From the NCBI GenBank assembly GCA_045588325.1, contig JAZNEA010000057.1:1-64000 (forward strand): DNA of 64,000 nt, read 5' to 3'. The stretch comes from RGIG7378 sp045588325 (GTDB taxonomy: Bacteria; Bacillota; Clostridia; RGIG7378). Within the stretch, counting starts at the first letter, position 1; the number at the start of each line of letters is the position of its first letter. The translations under genes were made by a program, and so were the position numbers. Under the pieces are notes generated by a model. It searched no databases. It saw only the letters and a program-made list of their open reading frames with translations, and was not told where the DNA came from. This document shows positions 7,886 to 16,746 of the stretch, piece by piece.

Positions 7886-9579
7886 TGACGCCAATGGATT
7901 GTGACCCAGCAAAATTGTTCGGTATGATGCCGGACAAAGAGCAGATGTCAGCCATTACGGCTCCACAGGGAGTTAACATAGTGCTGGCAGGGCCCGGGTC
8001 TGGAAAGTCCACTGTCATAATTTGTCGAGTTTTGTACCTCGCAAAGGTGAAAAAAGTTAATACACGGGATATTACCATATTGGTATTTAATCGTGACGCA
8101 AAGGAAAGCCTGTCAAGACGGATGAAGTCCGCCTGCGACAGGCTTAATTTATTCATGCCAGAAATATGCACAATACATAGCAAGTGTTACCACCTTGTGC
8201 GGGAGCAGATGGCCATGTCCCCAGACATAGTGGAGAGGAGTCCGGAATGGTATATGAAGGTGTTGGGAAAGTATGTCGAGGGCAAGGACCTTAAGCGGGG
8301 CGACTATGTCAGGCTACATGAGACCCTGAGCAGAATCAGGGAAAATGGCCTGGATCCATCCACAATCCAGGCCCCAGGTTTCGGGGACCTGACAGGGCTG
8401 ATGGATGCTTTGGGTGCTGTGAGTCAAAAAGATGGAGCAATGAGCTTTGAAGAGATGAGCAGCGCTGCCCTGAACATACTTGAGAGGTCGCCTTCTGCCC
8501 GGATAGGACACCTTTTGGTGGACGAGGCTCAGGATATAACAGAGATGCAGTTCAGGATAATCCGCGCCATGGCAGGCGAGGATCTGTTTATGGTGGGAGA
8601 CGGAGACCAGTGCATATACGGCTTTCGTCACGCCAGCAGCAGGTACATTGAGAGCCCGGACAAATATTTCTCCAGATTCACAAAATACTACATAGGAACT
8701 AACTACAGGAGTACCTGCCAGATTGTTAGTTTGTCCACGGCCTTCATTAACAGGCTGTCGCCAGGGGTAGACAGACCGCATCTCAGAGCCAAGGCAGACA
8801 GAAAAGGGCCGGTTCCAGTTGTCAGAAAGGTCTCCAGACAGCGAGATCAATTCAGGTTTGTGCGAGACATCGCTGGGGAGTGCGCCGGGATGGGCAAAAG
8901 TTGTTGTGTCATCTATCGAAACAATAGCACAGGTGTGGCCCTGGCCAATTATCTGCTAAGCAACCGCATCAGGCCTGCCCATATAGGTGGAGACTGTGAT
9001 TTCTTCAGGTCCCCTGCAGTCTCCCAGATACTGTCGCAGGTCAGGAGGCAGGTTGTAGGACGGGGAAAGGGAGAAACGCCTCATCCAGAGCAATTGGTGC
9101 GACATGTCGCCATTACATCGGGGATCATACCGGAGACAACTAAGTGGGCAGTACAGGAGCGAATGCCCAAAACAAATTACGTCCATGACTATACTTTGCT
9201 GTTGGAAATTGCGGAGTCCTGTGCTACAGGAGAGGAATTTTTGGAGCGAACGGAGCAAATCACAAAACTACTGAGTGACAAGACGCCACAGGATAATACG
9301 CTGTGCATAGCTACCGCTCATTCCGTCAAGGGCCTGGAGTTTCATACGGTTGTCTTGGTAGATATGGTGGAGGGAGTGTTCCCGGGAGAACAGCCGGGTT
9401 GCGACAAAAGGGATAACAGGGAAGAGGAGGCCAGGCTTATGTACGTGGCCATGACCCGGGCAACTGACAGACTTGTGATTATGTGGCCTGAGAGAATTCG
9501 AGGAAGAGTTTGTAAAGAATCCCAATTTGTGCACATACTAAACGAGATGCAACGTAAAAAGGAAAAAGGCGGACAATAA
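7885..9579 (+). CDS. UvrD/PcrA-type superfamily 1 DNA helicase (short form)
   Basis: A 564-residue 3'-5' helicase-type ATPase. Motifs in order: Walker A AGPGSGKST, motif II LLVDEAQDIT, motif III GDGDQCIYGFRHA, motif IV NYRST, motif V TAHSVKGLEF and motif VI EEARLMYVAMTRA. It is shorter than PcrA/UvrD (~720 residues), suggesting reduced accessory subdomains. The substrate is unknown; a role in repair fits the recR neighbourhood but is inference. It starts on the last base of folD. The SASP terminator, read on the other strand, overlaps its 3' end. Confidence 0.88.
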   Translation: MTPMDCDPAKLFGMMPDKEQMSAITAPQGVNIVLAGPGSGKSTVIICRVLYLAKVKKVNTRDITILVFNRDAKESLSRRMKSACDRLNLFMPEICTIHSKCYHLVREQMAMSPDIVERSPEWYMKVLGKYVEGKDLKRGDYVRLHETLSRIRENGLDPSTIQAPGFGDLTGLMDALGAVSQKDGAMSFEEMSSAALNILERSPSARIGHLLVDEAQDITEMQFRIIRAMAGEDLFMVGDGDQCIYGFRHASSRYIESPDKYFSRFTKYYIGTNYRSTCQIVSLSTAFINRLSPGVDRPHLRAKADRKGPVPVVRKVSRQRDQFRFVRDIAGECAGMGKSCCVIYRNNSTGVALANYLLSNRIRPAHIGGDCDFFRSPAVSQILSQVRRQVVGRGKGETPHPEQLVRHVAITSGIIPETTKWAVQERMPKTNYVHDYTLLLEIAESCATGEEFLERTEQITKLLSDKTPQDNTLCIATAHSVKGLEFHTVVLVDMVEGVFPGEQPGCDKRDNREEEARLMYVAMTRATDRLVIMWPERIRGRVCKESQFVHILNEMQRKKEKGGQ

Positions 9580-9588
9580 CTGCCCGCC
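9563..9588 (-). terminator. Terminator of the SASP gene
   Basis: On the minus strand GGCGG (9588-9584) pairs with CCGCC (9572-9568), followed by TTTTTCC. It overlaps the last codons of the converging helicase gene. Confidence 0.6.
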
Positions 9589-9615
9589 CTCTCTACCATA
9601 TTACTAATCAGTAAA

Positions 9616-9813
9616 TTACTTATTAGACATCTGGTCTTCAGCCATCTGAACCAACTTCTTAGTCATGGAACCGCCGATACGGCCAGCGTCCTTGGATGAA
9701 ATGTTTCCGTTGTAGCCCTTGTTCAGTGTAACACCGATCTGATTTGCTACCTCATACTTCATCTGGTCAAGAGCCTGCTTTGCTGCAGGAACTTCGATTG
9801 ATTTGTTAGACAT
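9616..9813 (-). CDS. Alpha/beta-type small acid-soluble spore protein
   Basis: This 65-residue protein coats DNA in dormant spores and protects it from UV; it is degraded by GPR protease at germination. The family hallmarks are clear: IEVPAAKQALDQMKYEVANQ, GVTLNKGYNGNISSKDAGR and GGSMTKKLV. The GPR cleavage region in other SASPs is the E-[I/V]A segment, here YEVANQIG. The start codon follows a strong GGAGGTG on the minus strand (9819-9829 region). I could not identify a convincing sigma-G promoter. Its presence is the best evidence that the organism sporulates. Confidence 0.95.
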   Translation of the reverse strand: MSNKSIEVPAAKQALDQMKYEVANQIGVTLNKGYNGNISSKDAGRIGGSMTKKLVQMAEDQMSNK

Positions 9814-9879
9814 GTTTTATCACCTCCGTAACCCTATCTTTCCCAATTTTTGAAATTTAATCACTGTTGAAAAATGTTA

Positions 9880-9909
9880 TTGAATGTGACTTTCTAAAGG
9901 TGATATAAT
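9880..9909 (+). promoter_or_regulatory. Extended -10 promoter for the NlpC/P60 gene
   Basis: TTGAAT (9880-9885), an 18-bp spacer and TGATATAAT (extended -10, hexamer 9904-9909). The SD AAGGAG follows and the ATG is at 9938. Confidence 0.65.
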
Positions 9910-9937
9910 TACAGGGACTATAGACAAGGAGTAGAAC

Positions 9938-12058
9938 ATGACTTATCGATCCATTCTAAAATCTCTTGCATTACTCATCATTTTTAGCATGCTTATGTGT
10001 CCTGTTATTGGACAGGCAGCTACGGGTACCATCACAGGCAGTGACGTTAACCTTCGTCAAGGCGCTGGTACTAATTCAGCAGTTCTTACCACTTTGGATA
10101 AGGGCGATGTTGTCAATGTTCTGAGTACACAGGGAGATTGGGTCAAGGTTACTTTTGGCAGTTATACAGGATACGTCTTTGGCACATATGTTAAGACAAC
10201 ATCCGCAGGCACAGGTACTGTTACCGGAGATTATGTCAATCTCAGAGATGCAGCAGGTACCAACTCCAACGTTCTCACCTGCTTGAGGGCAGGCTCTAAG
10301 GTGGAGGTTATCGAGAAGACCGGCAACTGGTATAAGGTTCAGTATGGCAGTTACGTAGGATATATGTCTGCCAATTACATCAGCACAGGCGCAACGGTTA
10401 CAACTCCTACTCCCACACCTACAGCAGCACCCACTGCCTCCCCCAACACAGGTACTAATGCGACACCTACAGCTGCACCTACAGCAGCACCTACAGCTAA
10501 GCCTCAGGACGGCGCAGGCACAGGTATTCTCACAGGCGATTATGTCAACTTCCGCAAGGAGGCTAACAGCTCCAGCGCAGTTTTGGATTGTCTGAGAGCA
10601 GGATCCAAGTTCACCGTATACGAGAAGGTGGGCAGCTGGCTCAAGATTAAGTACAACAACCAGACAGGATATATTTATGCATCCTACGTCAACGTTCAGT
10701 GGACAAATACATCCACTCCTGCACCTACACCAACCCCCTCTGGCAACCAGACCATCACTCTGGAAACAGGCACGGGCAAGGTTACAGGAGATGTGGTTAA
10801 TGTAAGGTCTGGAGCAGGGACAAGCCACTCCGTAATTACATCCTATAAGTATGGCACAGAGGTTAAGGTCCTTGGAAAGTCTGGCGAGTGGTACAAGATT
10901 TCTAAGGGCAGCACTACAGGATATATGCATAGCGCATACGTTTCTGTTAAGTGGGACACAGTGACTGTCACACCTGCACCTACAGCAGCGCCAACAGCGA
11001 CACCTACAACGGCACCTACAGCCACACCTACAACGGTACCCACAGAGCCTACACCTACACCTACGGCCACACCTACACCTACGGCCACACCGGTGCCTAC
11101 ACCTACGGTTAAGCCTACAGCAACTCCCAATCCCGATGCAGACTTTACTGTAAACGACAACGGAGTTATCGTACTGGACAAGGCATTGACCGAGTATGTT
11201 TACGCCAAGATTAAGGTCACAGCTTCTGCTGTTAATGTCAGAGCCGGAGCGGGCACAAATTATGACGTTATCTATACTGTAACCAATGGCGATGAACTTA
11301 TGCTCTTTGACATTGTTGGAGACTGGGCTCTTATAGCCTTTAACAATCAGTTTGGTTGGATCAGCAAGACGCTTACATCTGCGGCAGATTGCCACAGACT
11401 TAAGATTACAGGATCTGACCTTAATGTCAGAGAGACCGTTCTCAGTGGCAAGGTTATCGGCCAGCTGCAGAAGGGCAACCTGGTATTGGGATGTCAGGTC
11501 AGCTACGGCTGGTACAATGTCATGAGCTATGATGGCAAGTACACTGGTGCCAAGAGTTGGATTTCTGGCAATTACACAACCAATGCAGACGATGGTAAGA
11601 TTATCAACGAGACAGTTCCCAAATATATCAGGGAGAACAACATTGTAACTGCAGAGGTAGTCAAGGAGACCGACAGAGACAAGATTATCAATGCAGCAAA
11701 GCAGTACCTGGGAGTTCCCTATGTATACGGCGGACAGACCCCCAGTGGATTTGATTGCTCAGGTTACGTTTATTACGTATATCAGCAGGTTCTGGGCCTC
11801 GAGCTGGAGAGAGTTGCAGCCAGCCAGGCTACACAGGGAGTTCACAAGGTTCTCGCGGAGCTCCAGCCTGGAGACCTGGTGTTCTTTGACACAGATGGTA
11901 CAAGTAGCCACATCAACCATGTTGGTATCTACCTGGGAGACAACATGTTCATACACTCCTCATCAGGCAGTGGCAAGGTCGTTATCTCTCAGCTGTCCGG
12001 ATTCTACTCCAGAACCTACATGACAGGCAGAAATATTATCGACTACATGGAGTATTAA
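9938..12058 (+). CDS. Secreted SH3b-NlpC/P60 peptidoglycan hydrolase
   Basis: A 706-residue exported cell-wall enzyme. A Sec signal peptide spans about residues 1-27 (ending IGQAA). Then come about six SH3b repeats with the pattern VNLR.GAGTNS..V...L..G (starting near residues 29, 96, 195, 280, 428 and 488), separated by Thr-Pro-Ala linkers. The C-terminal ~130 residues are an NlpC/P60 endopeptidase, with the catalytic Cys in FDCSGYVYY and the His in HINHVGIYLG. SH3b modules probably bind peptide cross-bridges, and the enzyme would cut D-Glu-diamino acid bonds. The linkers' repetitive DNA (10401-10505, 10965-11130) may vary in length between strains. Confidence 0.9.
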   Translation: MTYRSILKSLALLIIFSMLMCPVIGQAATGTITGSDVNLRQGAGTNSAVLTTLDKGDVVNVLSTQGDWVKVTFGSYTGYVFGTYVKTTSAGTGTVTGDYVNLRDAAGTNSNVLTCLRAGSKVEVIEKTGNWYKVQYGSYVGYMSANYISTGATVTTPTPTPTAAPTASPNTGTNATPTAAPTAAPTAKPQDGAGTGILTGDYVNFRKEANSSSAVLDCLRAGSKFTVYEKVGSWLKIKYNNQTGYIYASYVNVQWTNTSTPAPTPTPSGNQTITLETGTGKVTGDVVNVRSGAGTSHSVITSYKYGTEVKVLGKSGEWYKISKGSTTGYMHSAYVSVKWDTVTVTPAPTAAPTATPTTAPTATPTTVPTEPTPTPTATPTPTATPVPTPTVKPTATPNPDADFTVNDNGVIVLDKALTEYVYAKIKVTASAVNVRAGAGTNYDVIYTVTNGDELMLFDIVGDWALIAFNNQFGWISKTLTSAADCHRLKITGSDLNVRETVLSGKVIGQLQKGNLVLGCQVSYGWYNVMSYDGKYTGAKSWISGNYTTNADDGKIINETVPKYIRENNIVTAEVVKETDRDKIINAAKQYLGVPYVYGGQTPSGFDCSGYVYYVYQQVLGLELERVAASQATQGVHKVLAELQPGDLVFFDTDGTSSHINHVGIYLGDNMFIHSSSGSGKVVISQLSGFYSRTYMTGRNIIDYMEY

Positions 12059-12066
12059 ATAATGAG

Positions 12067-12094
12067 GTCCTCACAGAAATGTGGGGACTTTTTT
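12067..12094 (+). terminator. Rho-independent terminator after the NlpC/P60 gene
   Basis: GTCCTCAC (12067-12074) pairs with GTGGGGAC (12081-12088), with one G-U pair, around a 6-nt loop; six T follow. Confidence 0.85.
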
Positions 12095-12151
12095 GATTGA
12101 CAGAAAAGTTATATAATTTGTTTATAGATAAAAAGCTTTGGAGGAACAAAC

Positions 12152-14272
12152 ATGAAGAAGATATGTGTTATCACCGTTATTGTTTTGGCCGTGCTAGCTT
12201 TAGTATGCGGCGTATCCTTTGCTGACGAAAAGCCCACCTCTGGACAGTCAGGGGAAACTGTAACTTGGGTATACGATGAGGCCACTGCGACACTAACTTT
12301 TTCTGGAACGGGACCAACAGCACCTAGTTATGCTTCTGGACGACCTTGGGAAGTATGGAAGAATCAGGCAAAGCATATTGTGGTAGAAGAAGGAATAGAT
12401 CAAATTCAATCCTCCTTTATTAAAGGATTTGAGAAGGTAGAGGATATATCTCTTCCTAGCACTTTAACATCTATAGGAGGTTCAGTCTTTGAGGGGTGTA
12501 AGAGCCTAAAATCCATAGTAATTCCAGAGGGTGTTACTTATTTGTCTCAACATGCATTTAAGGATTGTATTGCACTAGAAGACATAAAGTTGCCGGATTC
12601 TCTTTTGGAAGTAGAACCATATACTTTTGAGGGATGTACTTCTTTGCGTAGTATTGTTATCCCAGATAAGGTGAAAAAGGTAAGATTGACCTGGTTTGCA
12701 GGTTGTACAAGCCTGATTTCCATAACATTTGGCGAAAGTGTACAGTCTATAAGGCATATGGACCAGGAGACACAGTATAGAATAAGGACAATGATATTTA
12801 AGGGCAGTGCTCCAAATTTGGAGGAGTATACCTTGCATAGACTTACAGTAACGGTATATTGTCCAGCGGGGGACAGCTCATGGAATAATTGGCCTGGAAC
12901 AGAGCAATTCGATACAACAATCAAGCTTGTGCCAGTAAATGATCCGTCCAGCGTTGTTCCTAATTTGGATTTGAATATCTACTCAGGTTCTTGTGGACAA
13001 ACGGCAAATTGGGAGTTAAAAAATGGTGTTTTAAAAATCACAGGAACAGGTAGCGTAACATCTTCTCCTTGGGATCCTGTCGCAGGTGAAGTGAAAAAGA
13101 TTGTAATAGAAGATGGCATTACAGAAATTAATTGCAGTTCCGCTTTTGAACCATGCAAAAATGCAACGGAAGTGACCTTATCCAAGAATTTAAAGAAATT
13201 GGGAGAGACTGCTTTCCAAGGATGTAACATCAAAACATTAACCATTCCTGGAAGCCTAAAGGTTATTCCTAAGAATGCGTTTAGTTATTGCCATAAGTTG
13301 GAAAAGGTTGTAATTCAAGAAGGGGTAATTAGTATTGAAGACGATGCTTTTTCGAATTGTGAAAAGCTCACCTCTGTGGAAATGCCGGATTCCTTGGAAT
13401 CAATTGGAAAGAGAGTATTTTATAGATGCTCTGCAATGTCATCCCTGGTAATTCCCAAAAATGTTAAGTTCCTAGGGGAGGGATTCTTTCTGGGGATGAG
13501 TAGCCTAAAGGACATTTACTTTATGGGAGACAGGCCAGAGCATGAGCAGACGAACGTCTACGGATTCCAATCATTTACAATACATATTCCAAATTATTTG
13601 TCTTCTTGGAAGGGTGTTGGTGGAGCCTATGGAATAGCTCCAAATAGTGCAATGAGTGTTGTTAAGTACGATTGTACCCATTCTTGTGATAAGTGGACCA
13701 ATGCAGATGGTGACAAGCATACGGCCAAGTGTTCTAACTGCGGCCAAACCGTATCTGCATCACATACATGGACGGAAAAGAGCGTAGACAAGACACCAAC
13801 CTGCACAGAAGCAGGATCCAAGACAATGCAGTGCAAAACTTGTGGAGCAACAAAGGTTGAACCCATAGAGCCCACAGGTCACGCAGCAGACCGGTCTTTG
13901 AACTATCAGCAGAATGAGACCCACCACTGGAAGGACTGCCTAGTTTGTGGAGCCAAGGTAGACGAACAGGAGCACCAGGGAGCAGAGGAGTGCGAGGTGT
14001 GCAGGTATAAGCCAGAACCAACGCCTACACCGGAGCCCACCATAGCGCCTACACCGGAGTCAACGCCGGCACCAGAATCAACGGCAAAACCGTCTGCCAC
14101 TCCAATACCGGAGGCAGGAGACAAGGGCAATACTCCAACACCTGATCCAAGTCAGGACGTAGGAGATCCAAAGCCTGAGAAGAACGAAATGCTATGGATA
14201 ATCGTCGCTGCAGGAGTAGTCGTGGCAGGAGCGGCAGTTGCAGTGCCTATCCTGTTAAAGAGAAAGAAATAG
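12152..14272 (+). CDS. BspA-like leucine-rich repeat surface protein
   Basis: A 706-residue exported protein. An N-terminal signal peptide (ends near GVSFADE) is followed by two blocks of BspA/Treponema-type LRR_5 repeats, recognisable from units like F.GC.SL.SIVIPEGV and LPDSLESIGKRVF (roughly residues 80-220 and 290-480). Next come Cys-rich modules with paired CxxC and HTW/H..W motifs (residues ~510-620), a Pro-Thr-Glu linker, and a C-terminal membrane helix followed by KRKK, which anchors it. Such proteins are linked to adhesion or host contact in other bacteria; the ligand is unknown. The gene is monocistronic, with an SD GGAGG upstream and a terminator after it. Confidence 0.82.
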   Translation: MKKICVITVIVLAVLALVCGVSFADEKPTSGQSGETVTWVYDEATATLTFSGTGPTAPSYASGRPWEVWKNQAKHIVVEEGIDQIQSSFIKGFEKVEDISLPSTLTSIGGSVFEGCKSLKSIVIPEGVTYLSQHAFKDCIALEDIKLPDSLLEVEPYTFEGCTSLRSIVIPDKVKKVRLTWFAGCTSLISITFGESVQSIRHMDQETQYRIRTMIFKGSAPNLEEYTLHRLTVTVYCPAGDSSWNNWPGTEQFDTTIKLVPVNDPSSVVPNLDLNIYSGSCGQTANWELKNGVLKITGTGSVTSSPWDPVAGEVKKIVIEDGITEINCSSAFEPCKNATEVTLSKNLKKLGETAFQGCNIKTLTIPGSLKVIPKNAFSYCHKLEKVVIQEGVISIEDDAFSNCEKLTSVEMPDSLESIGKRVFYRCSAMSSLVIPKNVKFLGEGFFLGMSSLKDIYFMGDRPEHEQTNVYGFQSFTIHIPNYLSSWKGVGGAYGIAPNSAMSVVKYDCTHSCDKWTNADGDKHTAKCSNCGQTVSASHTWTEKSVDKTPTCTEAGSKTMQCKTCGATKVEPIEPTGHAADRSLNYQQNETHHWKDCLVCGAKVDEQEHQGAEECEVCRYKPEPTPTPEPTIAPTPESTPAPESTAKPSATPIPEAGDKGNTPTPDPSQDVGDPKPEKNEMLWIIVAAGVVVAGAAVAVPILLKRKK

Positions 14273-14278
14273 CGCATA

Positions 14279-14312
14279 AACCACAGTGGGAAACTACTGT
14301 GGTTTTCTTTTT
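14279..14312 (+). terminator. Rho-independent terminator after the LRR gene
   Basis: AACCACAGT (14279-14287) and ACTGTGGTT (14296-14304) form a perfect 9-bp stem with an 8-nt loop, followed by TTCTTTTT. Confidence 0.9.
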
Positions 14313-14322
14313 GCCTGTTGCT

Positions 14323-14388
14323 TGTCGAAAATGGCCGTAAAGGGTCGGAATTTTTGTCTTGAGACTTTGCTTGTCGAAAGCCTAGAAT
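14323..14388 (+). promoter_or_regulatory. comEC promoter with two Spo0A-box-like sites
   Basis: TTGAGA (14359-14364), an 18-bp spacer and TAGAAT (14383-14388) form a plausible promoter. The heptamer TGTCGAA, the core of the Spo0A box, occurs at 14323-14329 and 14372-14378, inside a repeated 11-mer GCTTGTCGAAA. The second copy lies in the promoter spacer, where a bound regulator would block polymerase. Spo0A control is inferred from motif match only. Confidence 0.45.
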
Positions 14389-14394
14389 ACACCC

Positions 14395-16746
14395 ATGATC
14401 AAAACAGAGGAGTTTACAGGCAGAATCTTGGCCCTCGGATGTTGCGCATTTGTGGCAGGCGCAGCTACGTATGTGGACGGCAGTGCATTTGGTGTACTGC
14501 TGCTTTTGGTATGCATAGGTATTTTCGCCTGCGGTGGCAGTAGGATTGAGACTAAAACCTGGCTTGTCCCCATGCTGTTTGTAACGCTGTTTTTGTTGGG
14601 ATATCTCAGGATTTACACCAGCGACAACAGAGCCATTGGGACCATGCACGCCCTGGAGGGGCAGGATATTACTGCAGTGGCAATTGTGGAGCGAGAGTCC
14701 CAATACGGCTATTTGCTCCGAGTTGTGGAGGCGGATTGCGACATAATGGGCAGGCCTTATCTGGAGACTGAGCAGGAGCTGCGTCCCGGAGATGTTGTGA
14801 AGGTCCAAGGACAATGCCTGATGTACGACGGAGCGGAGAACCCAGGCGACTTTAGCTATATGAATTACATGAAATCCTGCGGTAATTTCTTTTTTATCCA
14901 GGGTGCCTGTCAGCCATATGCGGACTCCTTGATGTGGCACCACGTGTTGTTGGCCAGGTTATGCAGTTTGTTTGGCAATATTGGCAACAGCGCCAGAGAA
15001 CTTATTCAACGATTGTTTGGCGAAGATGCTCCCGTGATAATGGGGATGATCCTGGGCGACACAGATGCCATGCCCTACGGAGAGACCCAGATGTATAGAC
15101 AGGCTGGCATTGGTCACTATTTTGCAGTCAGCGGTCTGCATATTGGCATGTTGGCCGGCGGAATCTCCTGGGCGTTCGGGTTAATTGGCCTTGGCAAAAA
15201 GGGAAAGGCCATTGCGGTGATGGTATCGGTGACTGTATTGTTGGCCCTTTGCGGTTTTACGCCCAGCAGTCTCAGGGCGGCCTTTATGTTGCTAATGTCG
15301 GCGGTGGCATATCTGGTCTATCGCCGCAGCGATGTTGTAACCACCGTATCCTTGTCGGCAGCCGTCTCTCTGTGCTTGACCCCCCATCTCATATACAATT
15401 CAGGCTTTATCCTGTCCCATGGTGCCATCATCTCCTTTGGGATTATAAACGCTAAGTTGGTTTCTCCCTTGATAAAAATGGCGGGACAGAGGCATCAAAA
15501 GGTATTGGAGACCTTGGCGGCTCCGCTGGTGTTCTGGTTAGTTACGGCCCCGGCTTCTGGTAGTATGTTTGGATCAGTGGCCACGTATGGAGTCCTGTCA
15601 AATCTGGTGTGTTCGGGGCTGTTTTCCCTGGCCTTTGGCCTTGGATTGGCCTCACTGGCAGTGGGTGCCATGTGGTTCGATGCAGGTCAGGTGTTGGCCA
15701 GGAGCTGTAGCGCAGTGATTTCACTGGTTCGGAATATATGTAGCTGGATAACAAGCTTGCCAAATCCAGAGATAACGGGGATAAGTGCGTCCTTCCTGCT
15801 GTACGCGCTGCTGCTGTTGCCTGCGCTAGGCATCGGGCTGGCTCACTCAAGCCGTCATCGCCAGCGAGGGCCCTCCACCACACGCTGCATCCGGGCCCTC
15901 CTGACCGCGCCAGTGGCCATCTGCGCCCTGATAGCTTTGGCGCAGGCTGCCACCACCCCCCTTGTGCAGGCCACCTACCTGTCTGTGGGCCAGGGCGACA
16001 GCACCGTGCTGCAGTTTGCCAACGGAGCCACCATGGTGGTGGACGGCTCCACAGAGTATTATGGCGACCGCCTGCTGGATTATCTGGAGCGGCGGGGCGT
16101 AGAGCATGTGGATGCACTGGTGCTTTCCCACGGTCATAGCGACCACGGGGGTGGCCTGCTGGGTGTGATGGGGTTGGTGCAGCGGGGCCAGCTGTCCCTG
16201 GGACGCCTGTATTTGTCGGGGGCGGACGAGACAGGACTGGCCCGGGCACTGGCCGATGCTGCTGCCACTGCAGGAGTGGATGTGGCCTGGTTGCATGCCG
16301 GAGATAGTTTTCAGGTGGGTGGCAACAGGGTGGATGTGATGTGGCCTGTGGCTGGGCATTCGTCCCTTAAGGAGGAGAACAATTATTCATTGGTGCTGGC
16401 GTTGGAGGTTGGCCAGGACAGGTTTATTTTCACTGGCGATATTGAATCCAATGCAGAATCCTTTATAATTGACTATATGGATCCATGCTCGGTGCTTAAG
16501 GTTGCACACCACGGGTCCAACACGTCCTCTACGGCACCATTTTTGGAGGTGTTATCTCCTGAGATTTCACTTATTTCCGTAGGCAATAACACATATGGAC
16601 ACCCCGCTCCGCAGGTTGTGGACAGGCTCACAGATGTGGGTAGCCTTGTTCATATTACCAGGAGAGATGGTGCGCTGATTGTTAGGTCTGATGGCAGGGG
16701 ATGTAAGATTGTCAACTGGAAGGGTTTATGGGGATTAAGGAACTAA
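14395..16746 (+). CDS. comEC: ComEC/Rec2 DNA uptake channel protein
   Basis: A 783-residue polytopic membrane protein that carries single-stranded DNA across the membrane during transformation. An N-terminal DUF4131-like OB region (about residues 80-180) contains PGDFSYMNYM. The competence membrane domain (about 210-510) has HYFAVSGLHIGMLAGG. The C-terminal metallo-beta-lactamase-like domain (about 530-780) has SHGHSDHGGG, FTGDIE and VAHHGSNTSS. ATG 14395 has no SD sequence and coincides with the predicted transcription start. Part of the coding sequence (about 15,800-16,330) is visibly GC-rich compared with the rest. It overlaps holA by 19 bp. Whether the cell is competent cannot be decided here. 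Confidence 0.9.
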   Translation: MIKTEEFTGRILALGCCAFVAGAATYVDGSAFGVLLLLVCIGIFACGGSRIETKTWLVPMLFVTLFLLGYLRIYTSDNRAIGTMHALEGQDITAVAIVERESQYGYLLRVVEADCDIMGRPYLETEQELRPGDVVKVQGQCLMYDGAENPGDFSYMNYMKSCGNFFFIQGACQPYADSLMWHHVLLARLCSLFGNIGNSARELIQRLFGEDAPVIMGMILGDTDAMPYGETQMYRQAGIGHYFAVSGLHIGMLAGGISWAFGLIGLGKKGKAIAVMVSVTVLLALCGFTPSSLRAAFMLLMSAVAYLVYRRSDVVTTVSLSAAVSLCLTPHLIYNSGFILSHGAIISFGIINAKLVSPLIKMAGQRHQKVLETLAAPLVFWLVTAPASGSMFGSVATYGVLSNLVCSGLFSLAFGLGLASLAVGAMWFDAGQVLARSCSAVISLVRNICSWITSLPNPEITGISASFLLYALLLLPALGIGLAHSSRHRQRGPSTTRCIRALLTAPVAICALIALAQAATTPLVQATYLSVGQGDSTVLQFANGATMVVDGSTEYYGDRLLDYLERRGVEHVDALVLSHGHSDHGGGLLGVMGLVQRGQLSLGRLYLSGADETGLARALADAAATAGVDVAWLHAGDSFQVGGNRVDVMWPVAGHSSLKEENNYSLVLALEVGQDRFIFTGDIESNAESFIIDYMDPCSVLKVAHHGSNTSSTAPFLEVLSPEISLISVGNNTYGHPAPQVVDRLTDVGSLVHITRRDGALIVRSDGRGCKIVNWKGLWGLRN

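Noticed and set aside
10401..11130. Repeats that could be mistaken for a CRISPR array
   Set aside because: They are in-frame Thr-Pro linker codons without unique spacers; no CRISPR array or cas gene was seen.
10076..11395. 439-codon minus-strand frame opposite the SH3b protein
   Set aside because: The Arg/Cys-rich product is the reverse complement of Thr-Pro-Ala codons, so it is a shadow of the repeat-rich gene.
12097..12117. TTGACA followed by TATAAT before the LRR gene
   Set aside because: The spacer is only 9 bp, too short for a sigma-A promoter, and no better spaced pair was found.
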